NCBI GenBank assembly: GCA_002452325.1
Contig: DKFG01000025.1
Span: 9,056 to 25,040 of the forward strand
From: Geobacter sp. UBA6802
Lineage (GTDB): Bacteria > Desulfobacterota > Desulfuromonadia > Geobacterales > Pseudopelobacteraceae
Direction: 5' to 3'
DNA length: 15,985 bases
Within the stretch, counting starts at the first letter, position 1. Every line of letters starts with the position of its first letter. A program made the position numbers and the translations under genes. Below are positions 6,151 through 15,000 of the stretch, in pieces. The notes beneath the pieces are model-generated. The model ran no database searches. It saw only the letters and a list, made by a program, of their open reading frames with translations, and was not told the origin of the DNA.

Positions 6151-7112
6151 CGCTGCAACGATTCCGTAACAACCTCGTCCGGCTTGGTCAGCAAGCCATC
6201 GGCACGGGTAATCAGACTGAGCGCGGCCTCAAGATCGCCATTCTCCTCGGCACAGACCCCCAGGTTGTGCTGTAAAGCCGCTGACTGCACCCCGCTGCCC
6301 CCGATCTGCTGCCAGATACTGCAAGCCCGGTCAAGGCGCTTGGCCTTGGCAAATTCCAGTGCATTCTCGAATGCCTGTTGATGGGAGGCCGGCAGCCCTT
6401 CGGTGGATTCCAGCAGGCGCACCTGGCTGGTGCGGTAGTACGGGGCAATATCCTTGCGCAGCCGCTCAATCACCTGCTGTTGTGCCTGGCGCAGCAGTTC
6501 TTCCGGTGTCGGCAACGGGCTGCTATCATCCCGGCAGCCGCTCTCCTCGCGTTGCTCCCGATACAGTTCCGAGAATACAACCCTGCCGCTCTGCACCTCA
6601 ATCAGGCGGGGGGTAACATCCAGCAGTGCGGTGCGACGAATGCAGGGGACCTTTGTGGTGGTCCAAGCCGTGCACTTGCCTTTGGCGTTCGTTGTACTGC
6701 ACACCCGCCGCTCCGTCAGGTAACGGCTATCGGTGACGCTGCGGGCTGTGATCTGGCCGGTGTAGATACCCCGCGCCCCGGTCAGCATCCCCACCTGCAC
6801 CACGTCTTCGGGGTGAAAATCGCCGGAGATGGACAGCTTCAGTTCGCTGAACACCTTATCCAGGTCGCTACGGCTGACCACCTGAAAGTACTGTTTACCA
6901 TCCAGCCTGATACCGGCCAGCATGGCCTCAATCTCAGCTGCGAGGGTCGCGCCGCCTGACCCGTTGAACGGCAACACCGCCACGGTCTTCAACCGGGCAG
7001 CCTCGATGGAACTACCCGGCTCCAGGGTGGTAATGGCTACCCTAGGAGCAGCGCAGGCGGCCAAAAGGCCACAGCAGATGAAAACCAGGCATAATCGCAG
7101 CAGATGGCTCAT
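6099..7112 (-). CDS. CsgG-like outer-membrane lipoprotein
   Basis: 337 residues. I chose the ATG at 7112 rather than an upstream in-frame ATG at 7211 because AAGGAG lies 7 nt before it and a lipoprotein signal starts there: M-S-H-L-L-R, hydrophobic core, lipobox L16-L-A-A-C20. Alanine at +2 suggests sorting to the outer membrane. The N-terminal half resembles the CsgG/curli-assembly type fold: V-A-V-L-P-F, then F-Q-V-V-S-R-S-D-L-D-K-V-F-S-E-L, and a later T-G-Q-I-T-A-R. The C-terminal third is helical and TPR-like (around A-L-E-F-A-K-A-K-R-L-D-R-A and L-G-V-C-A-E-E-N-G-D-L-E-A-A). Members form pores or act as envelope adaptors. It starts 25 bp after the ankyrin gene and is probably in its operon. 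A copy of its last codons lies at 4561-4612. Confidence 0.75.
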   Translation of the reverse strand: MSHLLRLCLVFICCGLLAACAAPRVAITTLEPGSSIEAARLKTVAVLPFNGSGGATLAAEIEAMLAGIRLDGKQYFQVVSRSDLDKVFSELKLSISGDFHPEDVVQVGMLTGARGIYTGQITARSVTDSRYLTERRVCSTTNAKGKCTAWTTTKVPCIRRTALLDVTPRLIEVQSGRVVFSELYREQREESGCRDDSSPLPTPEELLRQAQQQVIERLRKDIAPYYRTSQVRLLESTEGLPASHQQAFENALEFAKAKRLDRACSIWQQIGGSGVQSAALQHNLGVCAEENGDLEAALSLITRADGLLTKPDEVVTESLQRVREGLAKRAKARQQVQ

Positions 7113-7137
7113 ACAGACGTCTCCTTGTCTTGCTGTG

Positions 7138-10100
7138 TTACCACGTACCCACCTTAACCGCCTGCAGACGCTTGCTTGGTCCCAGCGGCGCGGCATACAC
7201 CATGTTGCCATCCACCGCCGGGGTCACCATCCGGTCACCGTAGAGATGACTTTCCCACAGGGGTACTTTTTCATGTTCTTTACCAGTTGCTGGATCAAGC
7301 ATCAGTAGGTTGACCAGATTGAGGATCGAGGTCTCGCCAGGTTTTGGCTTGTTTTCAGGCTCAAGCGTATAAACGGTCAGCCAGTATTTGCCGATAACCG
7401 GCCGGGCATAGGATTCTATGCTGGTTTCCAGCTGCCAGACCAAATTGCCCAACGGCTTGAAACCGATCTTGCGCAGCAGCGCCGGACGGACCCGAAACGC
7501 CTGCAGCCCGCCTTCGGTTTGAACAATCAGGCGGCTGTTGTGCAGCAAGGGCCGCACCAGGGCGGCCGCACCCAGTGCTACCATCTGCTGTGGTTGCAGT
7601 GTAACGGCATCCAGCACATGCAGTTCCTTGTCTTTGGTGGGCACAAAAGCCAAACCTGCTGCCACCTCAGGCATACCGGCATTTTTGACGCTGAAACGAC
7701 TGAACTTGCCGGAGATCAGATCAAAGCGTTTCAGCCCCTGTTTATTCAGGTAGTAAGCTCCATCGCCAACAATCCGCAGCGCATCCTCATCCCGTATCAC
7801 TGATTCCAGTTCTCCCAGGTTCCGTTCCCAGCGCAGCGTACCGGTGCTGCGGTCAACCGCCCAGAGAGTGCCGCTGTAGTCAGCCACCAGCGCCAGATTA
7901 CGCCAGAACTGGGCGCCCCCTGCCACCTGCTTGCCGCTATAGGCAAACTGCCAGACAATGCTGCCGTCAGCTGGCCGGATACGGGTAAGGGTATGGCTGT
8001 CTGCCGTCACAAACAGGTCACCATCCACCAGCCGCGGCGAGTGCCTGATCTCGCCCCCTAACTGCCGCTTCCAGCGCAGTGTGCCGTTTGACCGGTCAAA
8101 GGCGTAGAGATGGCCGTCTTCATGCCCGATCACCACCAGGTTGCCGACGATCAGCGGGCCGGATGCAAAGCCGTAGATCGACTTGTTTTCACGTTCTGTA
8201 ATGCTGGATGCCCACAGCACCGGCGACAGCAAGGTAGTGCTGCCCCCTGCCTTTTCGATGATGCTGATCAACTCAGCCAAGCCGCCCTGCTTGGCCAGAT
8301 ACAGCGGACTGGCGCCTTTGCTGTCAGCCTTGTTGGGATCGACCTTTCTGGCAAGCAGCCAGCGCACCAACGCCAGGTTTTCCTCACGTACCGCCTGCTG
8401 CAGTGCGGTAACGCCCTTGCTGTCGGCTTGGTTAAAATCTGCCTTGTAGCGGGACAGCAGCTCTGCCATGACAACACTCTTCACCATCACCACGGCAGGC
8501 TCTGCCAGAAAATCATCTGGTATGTTGTGCTTCTGCAGCAGATGCTGTCTATACTGATTAAAGTCGTTCTCCGGCGTTGCTACGCCGTTTGGTGTTGCCC
8601 GGTGTTCCAACAGGATACGGGCATTGGCAAGCCGGTCTTTTGCTACAGCCTCAAGCAGGGCAAAGGAGAGCAGTTCCGGATTGAGCTGCCTGCTAAACTG
8701 CTGCAGAGCCCGCGTCAGGCGCCCGGCACCTTTTTCTTCCTCTGCCAATGCCCTGAACAGTGTGCGTAGCATCACTGCAGAGAATGTCTGCCCCTTAAAG
8801 GCCAGTGCTGCATCAAGGTGTCCATTAGACAGGGCCACCTCCATCGGTGTCTTGTCAAACTGGCCCTGCTGAATACGGGCGCCCTTTTGCAACAGCAGAC
8901 GGATCGCCTCCAGATTACCTTTTTCAGCTGCCTGATGCAGGGCGGTATTGCCGCTCTTGTCCTTGAGATCCAGCGGGCTGCCGGCATCGATCAACAGCTT
9001 CATCACAGCTGCCGCTCCCTTTTCGCGCCGGGCAGCATCCATCAGCGGTGAAGTGCCGTAGTTGTCCTGATACTGCAACAGAGTTGTTGACAACGGCTTG
9101 CCATCTCTGCTCCGTTTGCGCATCTCCTGCAACAGGAACGAGACCACCTCCGGGCTAGCCTTCATGGCAGCCACATGCAGGCAGCTGCCACCGGTAACAC
9201 CATGCAGGCTGCTTGAGTCTTTGAGCAACTTGCCGGTAATGCCCAGGTCTGCGCCATGGGCCAAAAACAGCTTAAGGATATCCGGCTTCCGGGTGCCGCA
9301 GGCATCAAGGGTTGCCTCAGGATCAGGCTTGACACCCCGTTTGAAAAGCTCCTGCACCAGGGCTGGCGATTCGGTCCAGAACACCGCCATCTGCAGCGGC
9401 GTTGCGCCGCTGTCACTGCGCAAGTTCGGGTCAGCACCACGCCTGAGCAGTTCGATGGCCAGCTCCGGCTGTCTGGTCCAGGCTGCCAGGCTGACCAAGG
9501 GACGTTTGAAAAATCCACGGGCATTGCTATCAGCCCCTTTATCCAACAGATAGCGCACCACTGCCGGCTGTTTGTGTTCAACCGCATTAGCGACTGCCCG
9601 GTCTCCCTCTTTACCCCGTACCGGTGCGCCAGCCTGCACCAGTTCCTTTACCACGGCCAGATGGCCCTTTTGGGCGGCAACACTCAGGGCGGTTTCAACT
9701 TCGGAACTCCAGTGCGAGAGTTTTACCTTACGGTCCAGCAGCAGCTTCACCACTTCAGGATGACCGTTTTCAGATGCCTTGATCAGCGGGTTTTCGCTGT
9801 AGCTGTCCAGAGCCTCCGGATTTAGCCCCAGTGCAATCAGACGTCTTGCCATACCGGTTTGGCCCTTGACTGCGGCAATGTGCAAAAGGGTCTGTTGCTT
9901 GTCGGTCACGATTTTGGGATTTGCTCCGGCAACCAGCAAACGCTCAAAGACCTTGTCATGGCCACCAACCACAGCCCAGGCAAGTGCGCTCATGCCATCA
10001 TTGCGCTGATCCGTGGCCTTAGCTCCCTTTTGCAGCAGCAGTTCAATTGCCGGAAGACCGCCATCCACCGCAAACATCAGTGCATTACTACCGCGCGGGT

Positions 10101-10299
10101 TACGCTTGTGCAGATCAACTCCACTGCCCAACAGCGCCTTCATCCGGGCCAGATCACCTTTTTTTGCAGCCAGCATCAACGGTGTATTGCCGTCCTTATC
10201 CGGCGTATCAACAGCACCGGTTGCAGCGTATAGCGACTGCGCAGCTATGAAGAACAGTTGGACAAGCAGGCAGAGGACAGGAATCAGGCGCAGAAACAT
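7138..10299 (-). CDS. Secreted ankyrin-repeat / PQQ-like beta-propeller protein
   Basis: 1053 residues from ATG 10299 with GGAG 7 nt upstream. A signal peptide (hydrophobic core I6-P-V-L-C-L-L-V-Q-L-F-F-I-A-A, cleavage near S-L-Y-A26) sends it to the periplasm. Residues about 35-690 hold roughly 15 ankyrin repeats, clear ones reading N-T-P-L-M-L-A-A-K-K-G-D-L and N-T-A-L-H-Q-A-A-E-K-G-N-L; some in the middle (about 330-370 and 500-620) are degenerate or interrupted. Residues about 700-1053 form a quinoprotein-like propeller with blades such as G-H-L-Y-A-F-D-R-S-N-G-T-L-R-W and G-T-L-W-A-V-D-R-S-T-G-T-L-R-W. Both parts usually bind proteins; I see no enzyme motif and no evidence for bound PQQ. 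The CsgG-like lipoprotein follows in the same operon, so an envelope scaffold is plausible. The fusion is uncommon. Confidence 0.85.
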   Translation of the reverse strand: MFLRLIPVLCLLVQLFFIAAQSLYAATGAVDTPDKDGNTPLMLAAKKGDLARMKALLGSGVDLHKRNPRGSNALMFAVDGGLPAIELLLQKGAKATDQRNDGMSALAWAVVGGHDKVFERLLVAGANPKIVTDKQQTLLHIAAVKGQTGMARRLIALGLNPEALDSYSENPLIKASENGHPEVVKLLLDRKVKLSHWSSEVETALSVAAQKGHLAVVKELVQAGAPVRGKEGDRAVANAVEHKQPAVVRYLLDKGADSNARGFFKRPLVSLAAWTRQPELAIELLRRGADPNLRSDSGATPLQMAVFWTESPALVQELFKRGVKPDPEATLDACGTRKPDILKLFLAHGADLGITGKLLKDSSSLHGVTGGSCLHVAAMKASPEVVSFLLQEMRKRSRDGKPLSTTLLQYQDNYGTSPLMDAARREKGAAAVMKLLIDAGSPLDLKDKSGNTALHQAAEKGNLEAIRLLLQKGARIQQGQFDKTPMEVALSNGHLDAALAFKGQTFSAVMLRTLFRALAEEEKGAGRLTRALQQFSRQLNPELLSFALLEAVAKDRLANARILLEHRATPNGVATPENDFNQYRQHLLQKHNIPDDFLAEPAVVMVKSVVMAELLSRYKADFNQADSKGVTALQQAVREENLALVRWLLARKVDPNKADSKGASPLYLAKQGGLAELISIIEKAGGSTTLLSPVLWASSITERENKSIYGFASGPLIVGNLVVIGHEDGHLYAFDRSNGTLRWKRQLGGEIRHSPRLVDGDLFVTADSHTLTRIRPADGSIVWQFAYSGKQVAGGAQFWRNLALVADYSGTLWAVDRSTGTLRWERNLGELESVIRDEDALRIVGDGAYYLNKQGLKRFDLISGKFSRFSVKNAGMPEVAAGLAFVPTKDKELHVLDAVTLQPQQMVALGAAALVRPLLHNSRLIVQTEGGLQAFRVRPALLRKIGFKPLGNLVWQLETSIESYARPVIGKYWLTVYTLEPENKPKPGETSILNLVNLLMLDPATGKEHEKVPLWESHLYGDRMVTPAVDGNMVYAAPLGPSKRLQAVKVGTW

Positions 10300-10331
10300 T
10301 GGAATACTCCATGGTGGCGATTGTTACTGTT

Positions 10332-10342
10332 GTAGACGGACA
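10332..10342 (-). promoter_or_regulatory. TGTCCGTCTAC motif, copy 4 (before ankyrin gene)
   Basis: On the minus strand this reads TGTCCGTCTAC, ten of eleven bases identical to the other three copies, and ends 32 nt before the ankyrin start codon. It lies in the 136-bp divergent gap shared with the sigma-factor gene, so it could affect both directions. Confidence 0.5.
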
Positions 10343-10391
10343 AAACGGATGTTGCAACCACAGAAACCTTCTTTATGCGAATGAAACAAAC

Positions 10392-10420
10392 TTGTCCCAA
10401 CCCAAATTCATCTGTATACT
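10392..10420 (+). promoter_or_regulatory. Sigma-70 type promoter of the sigma-factor gene
   Basis: TTGTCC (10392-10397) and TATACT (10415-10420) are separated by exactly 17 bp, a good housekeeping promoter. The expected transcription start, about 10427, is only about 9 nt before the ATG at 10436, so the leader is too short for a Shine-Dalgarno site and none is visible. Confidence 0.6.
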
Positions 10421-10435
10421 CTGCCGCAATTTGCC

Positions 10436-11323
10436 ATGCTCAAACTATTCAAACAACAACAAATCCCCGTAAAACCACCCGCTGGAGGCTTTGATAGTGC
10501 CACCTGCAAACGGCTATTGACCGAGCAGTTGGACTATATCACCAAGGTCTGCGAGAAGGCTGTTGGTCAGGCTGAAACCGCCCACAGCCAGTGCATTGCC
10601 GGTGAAGGGGGCCATGGCTATCTGGTGGAACGGGCCGGACGGCTGGACAAAGATGAGCTGTTCGTGCAGGTGCTGGATCATCTGCAGGAAGACGACTACC
10701 GACGGCTGAGGGAGTTCAAGGGCAACTCATCCATCACCACCTACCTGACCGCCATCATCAGCCGTCTGGTGGTGGATATCGTCCGCAGCCGCACTGGCCG
10801 TAACCGGGCCAAAGAGCGGGCCGAACGGTTTGGTGAGCTAGGCCGCCGCACCTATGAACTGGTTGTGCAAGCCAGGCATACGATTAACGAGGCTGTTGAG
10901 ATCTTGCAGGTCAACTATGGCATAACTGCCGATGCAGGCCAGTTGCAGCCCATACTTGATGAGATGCAGGGCCGCAGCAGTCGCCACCAGACCGATACCG
11001 ACCATGAGACCGCCTGGAGTGACAACGGTGAACTGGTCAGCATCCAACGCGGGACACCTGAGCAGAAAACCTCAGACAAACAGCTTGAACGCAAACGTAA
11101 CGAGGTGCTCAGGCAGGTGCTGGACAGCATGACGGCAGAGGACAAGCTGCTGATCAGGCTGCGCTTTCCTCTGGATGAGACAGCCGATCCGCTGGATAGC
11201 GCCACCGTGGCCAGAATGCTGGGCCTCAACCAACAGGAGGTGGAGCGCCGCACCCGGCGCATCCTGACAAACTGCCGGGAACTGCTGCTGAAACAGGGAA
11301 TTTCACTGGATGCATTATTATGA
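10436..11323 (+). CDS. RNA polymerase sigma-70 family factor (two-domain type)
   Basis: 295 residues. Region 2 spans about 25-120, with the typical D-E-L-F-V-Q-V-L-D-H-L, then L-R-E-F-K-G-N-S-S-I-T-T-Y-L and D-I-V-R-S-R-T (DNA melting and -10 reading). Region 4 spans about 222-290 with a helix-turn-helix at S-A-T-V-A-R-M-L-G-L-N-Q-Q-E-V-E-R-R (-35 reading). Regions 1 and 3 are absent, as in alternative sigma factors. The linker between domains is about 100 residues, with a Gln/Asp/Thr-rich stretch (170-215), longer than usual for ECF factors. The adjacent anti-sigma gene supports the call. No ribosome-binding site precedes the ATG, and no better in-frame start is seen downstream. The set of target promoters is unknown. 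Confidence 0.82.
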   Translation: MLKLFKQQQIPVKPPAGGFDSATCKRLLTEQLDYITKVCEKAVGQAETAHSQCIAGEGGHGYLVERAGRLDKDELFVQVLDHLQEDDYRRLREFKGNSSITTYLTAIISRLVVDIVRSRTGRNRAKERAERFGELGRRTYELVVQARHTINEAVEILQVNYGITADAGQLQPILDEMQGRSSRHQTDTDHETAWSDNGELVSIQRGTPEQKTSDKQLERKRNEVLRQVLDSMTAEDKLLIRLRFPLDETADPLDSATVARMLGLNQQEVERRTRRILTNCRELLLKQGISLDALL

Positions 11324-11331
11324 AACAGAAC

Positions 11332-11342
11332 TGTCCGTCTAA
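11332..11342 (+). promoter_or_regulatory. TGTCCGTCTAA motif, copy 3 (before anti-sigma gene)
   Basis: A perfect copy of the motif in the 41-bp gap between the sigma and anti-sigma genes, ending 22 nt before the ATG. If it is recognised by the sigma factor encoded just upstream, the anti-sigma gene and the caspase gene behind it would be under feedback control. Confidence 0.5.
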
Positions 11343-11364
11343 CTATGATGAACGGAATTGAGCC

Positions 11365-12021
11365 ATGAACCAGGCTACTGAAAAATACAACCGCGACCAG
11401 CAGATCGGGCGCAGTATTGCCGCTGCCATCCAGCAGCAGCAAACCGCCCCTACCTGCCTGAGCGATGAGCAGTTGGCAAGCCTGCTGGACAACCGCCTGG
11501 CAAGTGGCGAGCGGGAGCGTTGCCTTGTTCATATTGCGGCCTGTGATAGCTGTCTGGCACGTTACACCATGACCGCTTCTCTGTTGCAAACTGCACCGCA
11601 GAGAGAACAGGCATCACGTACCAGCGGCTTTCTCTATGGTGGTCTTGTTGTTGCCGCAGTGGCATTGCTGGCTATTGGATTGGTTGTGCAGCAGCAACCT
11701 AGTAAAACCGTTGAGCAGGTGCAAACTGCAGGTCATGCCGCCATTGGCGGCATAAACACCCCCAGCGCAGAAATAGTTCGCCTGCACCAGCGCCTGAAAA
11801 TCTGGTCCAATGAGACCATCAATGCGATTGAGGCAAAGCAGTATGAGCTGATTGATAAAAGCCTGCCCGCCACCCTGCAACAGGAAGCCCTCAGTCTTGG
11901 GGATGCTACTTTGGCTGATAAGCTGGAACCGCTGGTAAAACATCTGGCAGAGCCGAAGGATACGGATGAATGGTGCGAGGAGCTTAATATGATCATCAAA
12001 CTTAATTCAAGGTGCCAATAA
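11365..12021 (+). CDS. Zinc-finger transmembrane anti-sigma factor
   Basis: 218 residues. The N-terminal cytoplasmic part holds a zf-HC2/ZAS-type motif: C31-L-S-D-E-Q-L-A, then H56-I-A-A-C60-D-S-C63, the classic H-x3-C-x2-C. One membrane segment follows (about F89-V108: G-G-L-V-V-A-A-V-A-L-L-A-I-G-L-V-V), leaving about 110 residues outside, with a helical region and two further cysteines. The expected role is to hold the upstream-encoded sigma factor at the membrane until a signal, often proteolysis of the outer part, frees it. The ribosome-binding site is weak (GGA within GGAATTGAG). The stop TAA is directly followed by the ATG of the caspase frame. The C-terminus may have been altered, because a transposase remnant starts within 15 bp of the stop. 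Confidence 0.82.
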   Translation: MNQATEKYNRDQQIGRSIAAAIQQQQTAPTCLSDEQLASLLDNRLASGERERCLVHIAACDSCLARYTMTASLLQTAPQREQASRTSGFLYGGLVVAAVALLAIGLVVQQQPSKTVEQVQTAGHAAIGGINTPSAEIVRLHQRLKIWSNETINAIEAKQYELIDKSLPATLQQEALSLGDATLADKLEPLVKHLAEPKDTDEWCEELNMIIKLNSRCQ

Positions 12022-15000
12022 ATGATGTCTGATAAACACGCACATTTAGACTCGAATACATCGAGGTGGGCTATAATCGCACCCGCCGCCATAATGCGAA
12101 TGGATGCATCAGTCCAGAAGCTTTTGAGATTCAACAAGGCACTTAACATTTTATTCGCAATTATCCGGCAGGATCAGGTTGGAGGTATTATACCGAAGCA
12201 ATCACTCGTTTTTTTTCTGTCATTTTTTTTTATAACAGTTTTATCCGGTTGTGCCATCAGACCTGTCAATAGCTGGCAAGCAGGGTTCAGTACTATCCAG
12301 GAAAACAACAGTTCGGCAAGCAGCGGTCAATTAGTCGTACAGGTGCCCCACGCCAGCAATATAGCTTCAGTTGCCATAAGCCCGAACGGCAGATATTACG
12401 CTTCGACTAGTATTGATAATCAGATCAATATCTGGTCCGCCGATGCCGTTATCGTCAAATCCTATAAAGACAGAGACAATCTGGAGGATGGAATTTACTA
12501 TAAGCTAGTTTTTTCGTCTAATTCAAGATATTTAACCTGTGTATCGCCATACAGAATTACGATATTCGATCTTGAAACCGGCAGTATTCGCCGCATGAAT
12601 TTATTCAACAGCAAAAAAAATGACAATGGAAACTTCTATTCCGGTTTTGTCGAGCTGTCCCCAGACGGCAATCTGGGTATTGCGCTGGTTTCGGAAAAGA
12701 CCATGAATTCTAAGCTGGTGTTGTTCAGAGTCGATAAAGATGAAGTTACCGATCTGCTTGAATTCAAACGGAAGGTTCAGCGTTTCGGCACCTTCAGTCA
12801 AGATGGTAAATACATCGTCATGCCAAGTGGTTATGATTATACAAAGGGATATATCTATACCATTTCCACGGGGGAGATGAAAAGCATTGGTATAGACGAT
12901 GACATGTGGATTCAGCATGCGGATATATATGGCAATAATGTTATCTTTACCAGTAAACAGGAAAACGTATACGTTTATTCTCTTGATGGTAAGTTACAGA
13001 AAAAGATTCAACTACAAGATTATTTTCACAGCATTGAAGCCATTCACCTGATAAAAAACACCTTGGTAGTCGGGCTGGAAGGGAATGTTGAGTTTGTGGA
13101 TATTGAAGCCGGTCGTACGGTAGGCAGCATTAACGGTTTTTTGGCTGATGTGGATAAATATTCAGGCACGATATTGGTGTCACATGACAGTAAAATGAAA
13201 CGTGGTACCTTGAGTAACGGCCAGAATTACGAATACCAGCTGGGCAGGATCAACATCGACTCGTTAACCGAAGAAGCTAGCTTGAGCGATGATGTAATTT
13301 ATTCGAAAATAATCAGCAACATGATCTTTGCCACTAAAGCGGACAAGAGCCTCCATGTATGGGATATCAATGGCAAATTCATCAACAGCATTACTGGGGT
13401 AAATTACATCGAATATCGTAACAACCAAAACTGGACACCTTTCGGCTACATCACCGGCAACAATGCTGTGCTGGCCGGAACTAAAGAAACATTGAGTCTC
13501 ATAGATACAAAATCTTCAGCTGTGCTGGAATCATTCAACTTACCACAGGTTTCCTCTGTTGATGCGAGCGCCGATTTCAAACTGGTTGTCGGTGGTTACT
13601 CGGACGGTTATGTGGGGGTTTGGGCCACGGACGGGAAATTACTGCAGCGTTTCAAGGCCCATATTGGCAATATCAGCCATGTATCAATCGAGCCTAACAG
13701 TAGCAGAATTCTGACTGTGGGGGATGGTGTCTTCAAGTTATGGTCAGTTGGCGGCAGACTGCTTACTAATGGCAATTGTAACGATTATAAGGCTACAGCC
13801 GGAAAATTTACTGGCAAAGGGAGTCACTACATTATTGCCTGTGGCAAAAAAGATGTTTTCAGCGGTAGTTATGAGTCACTACGCTTCAGGCATCACGACT
13901 CTAAACTCTACTTGTACGATAATGTAGATTCGGTCGGAAAGGAAATGAATGCTGTTTTCCCGAGAATAGAAGATCGTGGACTGGTGACGAATATCTATGT
14001 TGATGACCGAAATGGCAACATAATCACTACCCACGACACTACCCATTACAGCAGGCATTATACGAACGAGAAGTGGGAGGATTTTACAAATTTCGAGAAT
14101 TATATTATCTGGACAGCTGAAGGCAAATTTTTGAAATTTGCCAATAAAAGGGATAGGATTTTTGACAAAACACTATTGCCGGCTGAAGTGCTGATGAATG
14201 TCAATGGCCCATTCAAGAATATTATTGAGATTGCAAAAGACTACGAGAGTATCAGCAAAGCGGGTGATTTCGATACAATCAAACAGGTGCGTATATCAAA
14301 GGATCGAAAATATCTGGTGGCAGGGCTGACAGATGGCACCATAAGAATTATCAATACAAAAAATCAGAATATGATTTTCCTGCTGTCCAGAGGGAATAAA
14401 TGGGTTATGTACTCGGCTGACGGCATCTATGACTCGTCTATAGATGGCGGTGATTTGTTAAAAATCAGAAAGGGAGCAGCAGTATTTTCCATTGACCAGT
14501 TCGCCGTTGCCAAAAACAGACCTGATATTCTCCTGCAAAGAATGGAATTGGGGACGACCGAACAGATTCAGCATTACAGGAGACTGGCACAGGCTAGAGC
14601 GAGCAAGTTTGTCGCCGGAGGGCAGGGGTATACCAGTATTCCGGCCTCCTCGATTGTGCAGGCTAGGCAGCGCGGCAAAAAAGCACAGCTGGAGCTAAAT
14701 TTTAAAGGATACAACTCACCGCTCAAAGCCTACAACATCTTTATTAATGATGTCCCGCTGTATGGCTCTCAGGGTAAGGATATCAGCGGCTTTGAGGCGC
14801 AGATCAGTGTAGAGGTTGAGCTGACATCTGGCAAAAACAAAATCGAGGTATCGTGCGTCAACGGCTTTGGGGTTGAGTCATACCGCTCGTTGCAGTACCT
14901 GAACTATGACAAGCCGGTTAAGGGTGATCTATATTATGTCGGCCTAGGCGTATCAAAATACAAGGAGACCGCGATCAACCAATTGCTCTATGCCCACAAG

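Noticed and set aside
6378..6959. Plus-strand ORF of 193 codons
   Set aside because: It is antisense to the well-supported CsgG-like gene, with no recognisable domain or ribosome-binding site. The other long frames opposite the ankyrin and PcfJ genes are discarded for the same reason.
7113..7211. Longer N-terminus for the CsgG-like protein starting at 7211
   Set aside because: This start lies inside the ankyrin gene, gives a basic non-signal sequence and has no ribosome-binding site, whereas 7112 has AAGGAG and a lipoprotein signal.
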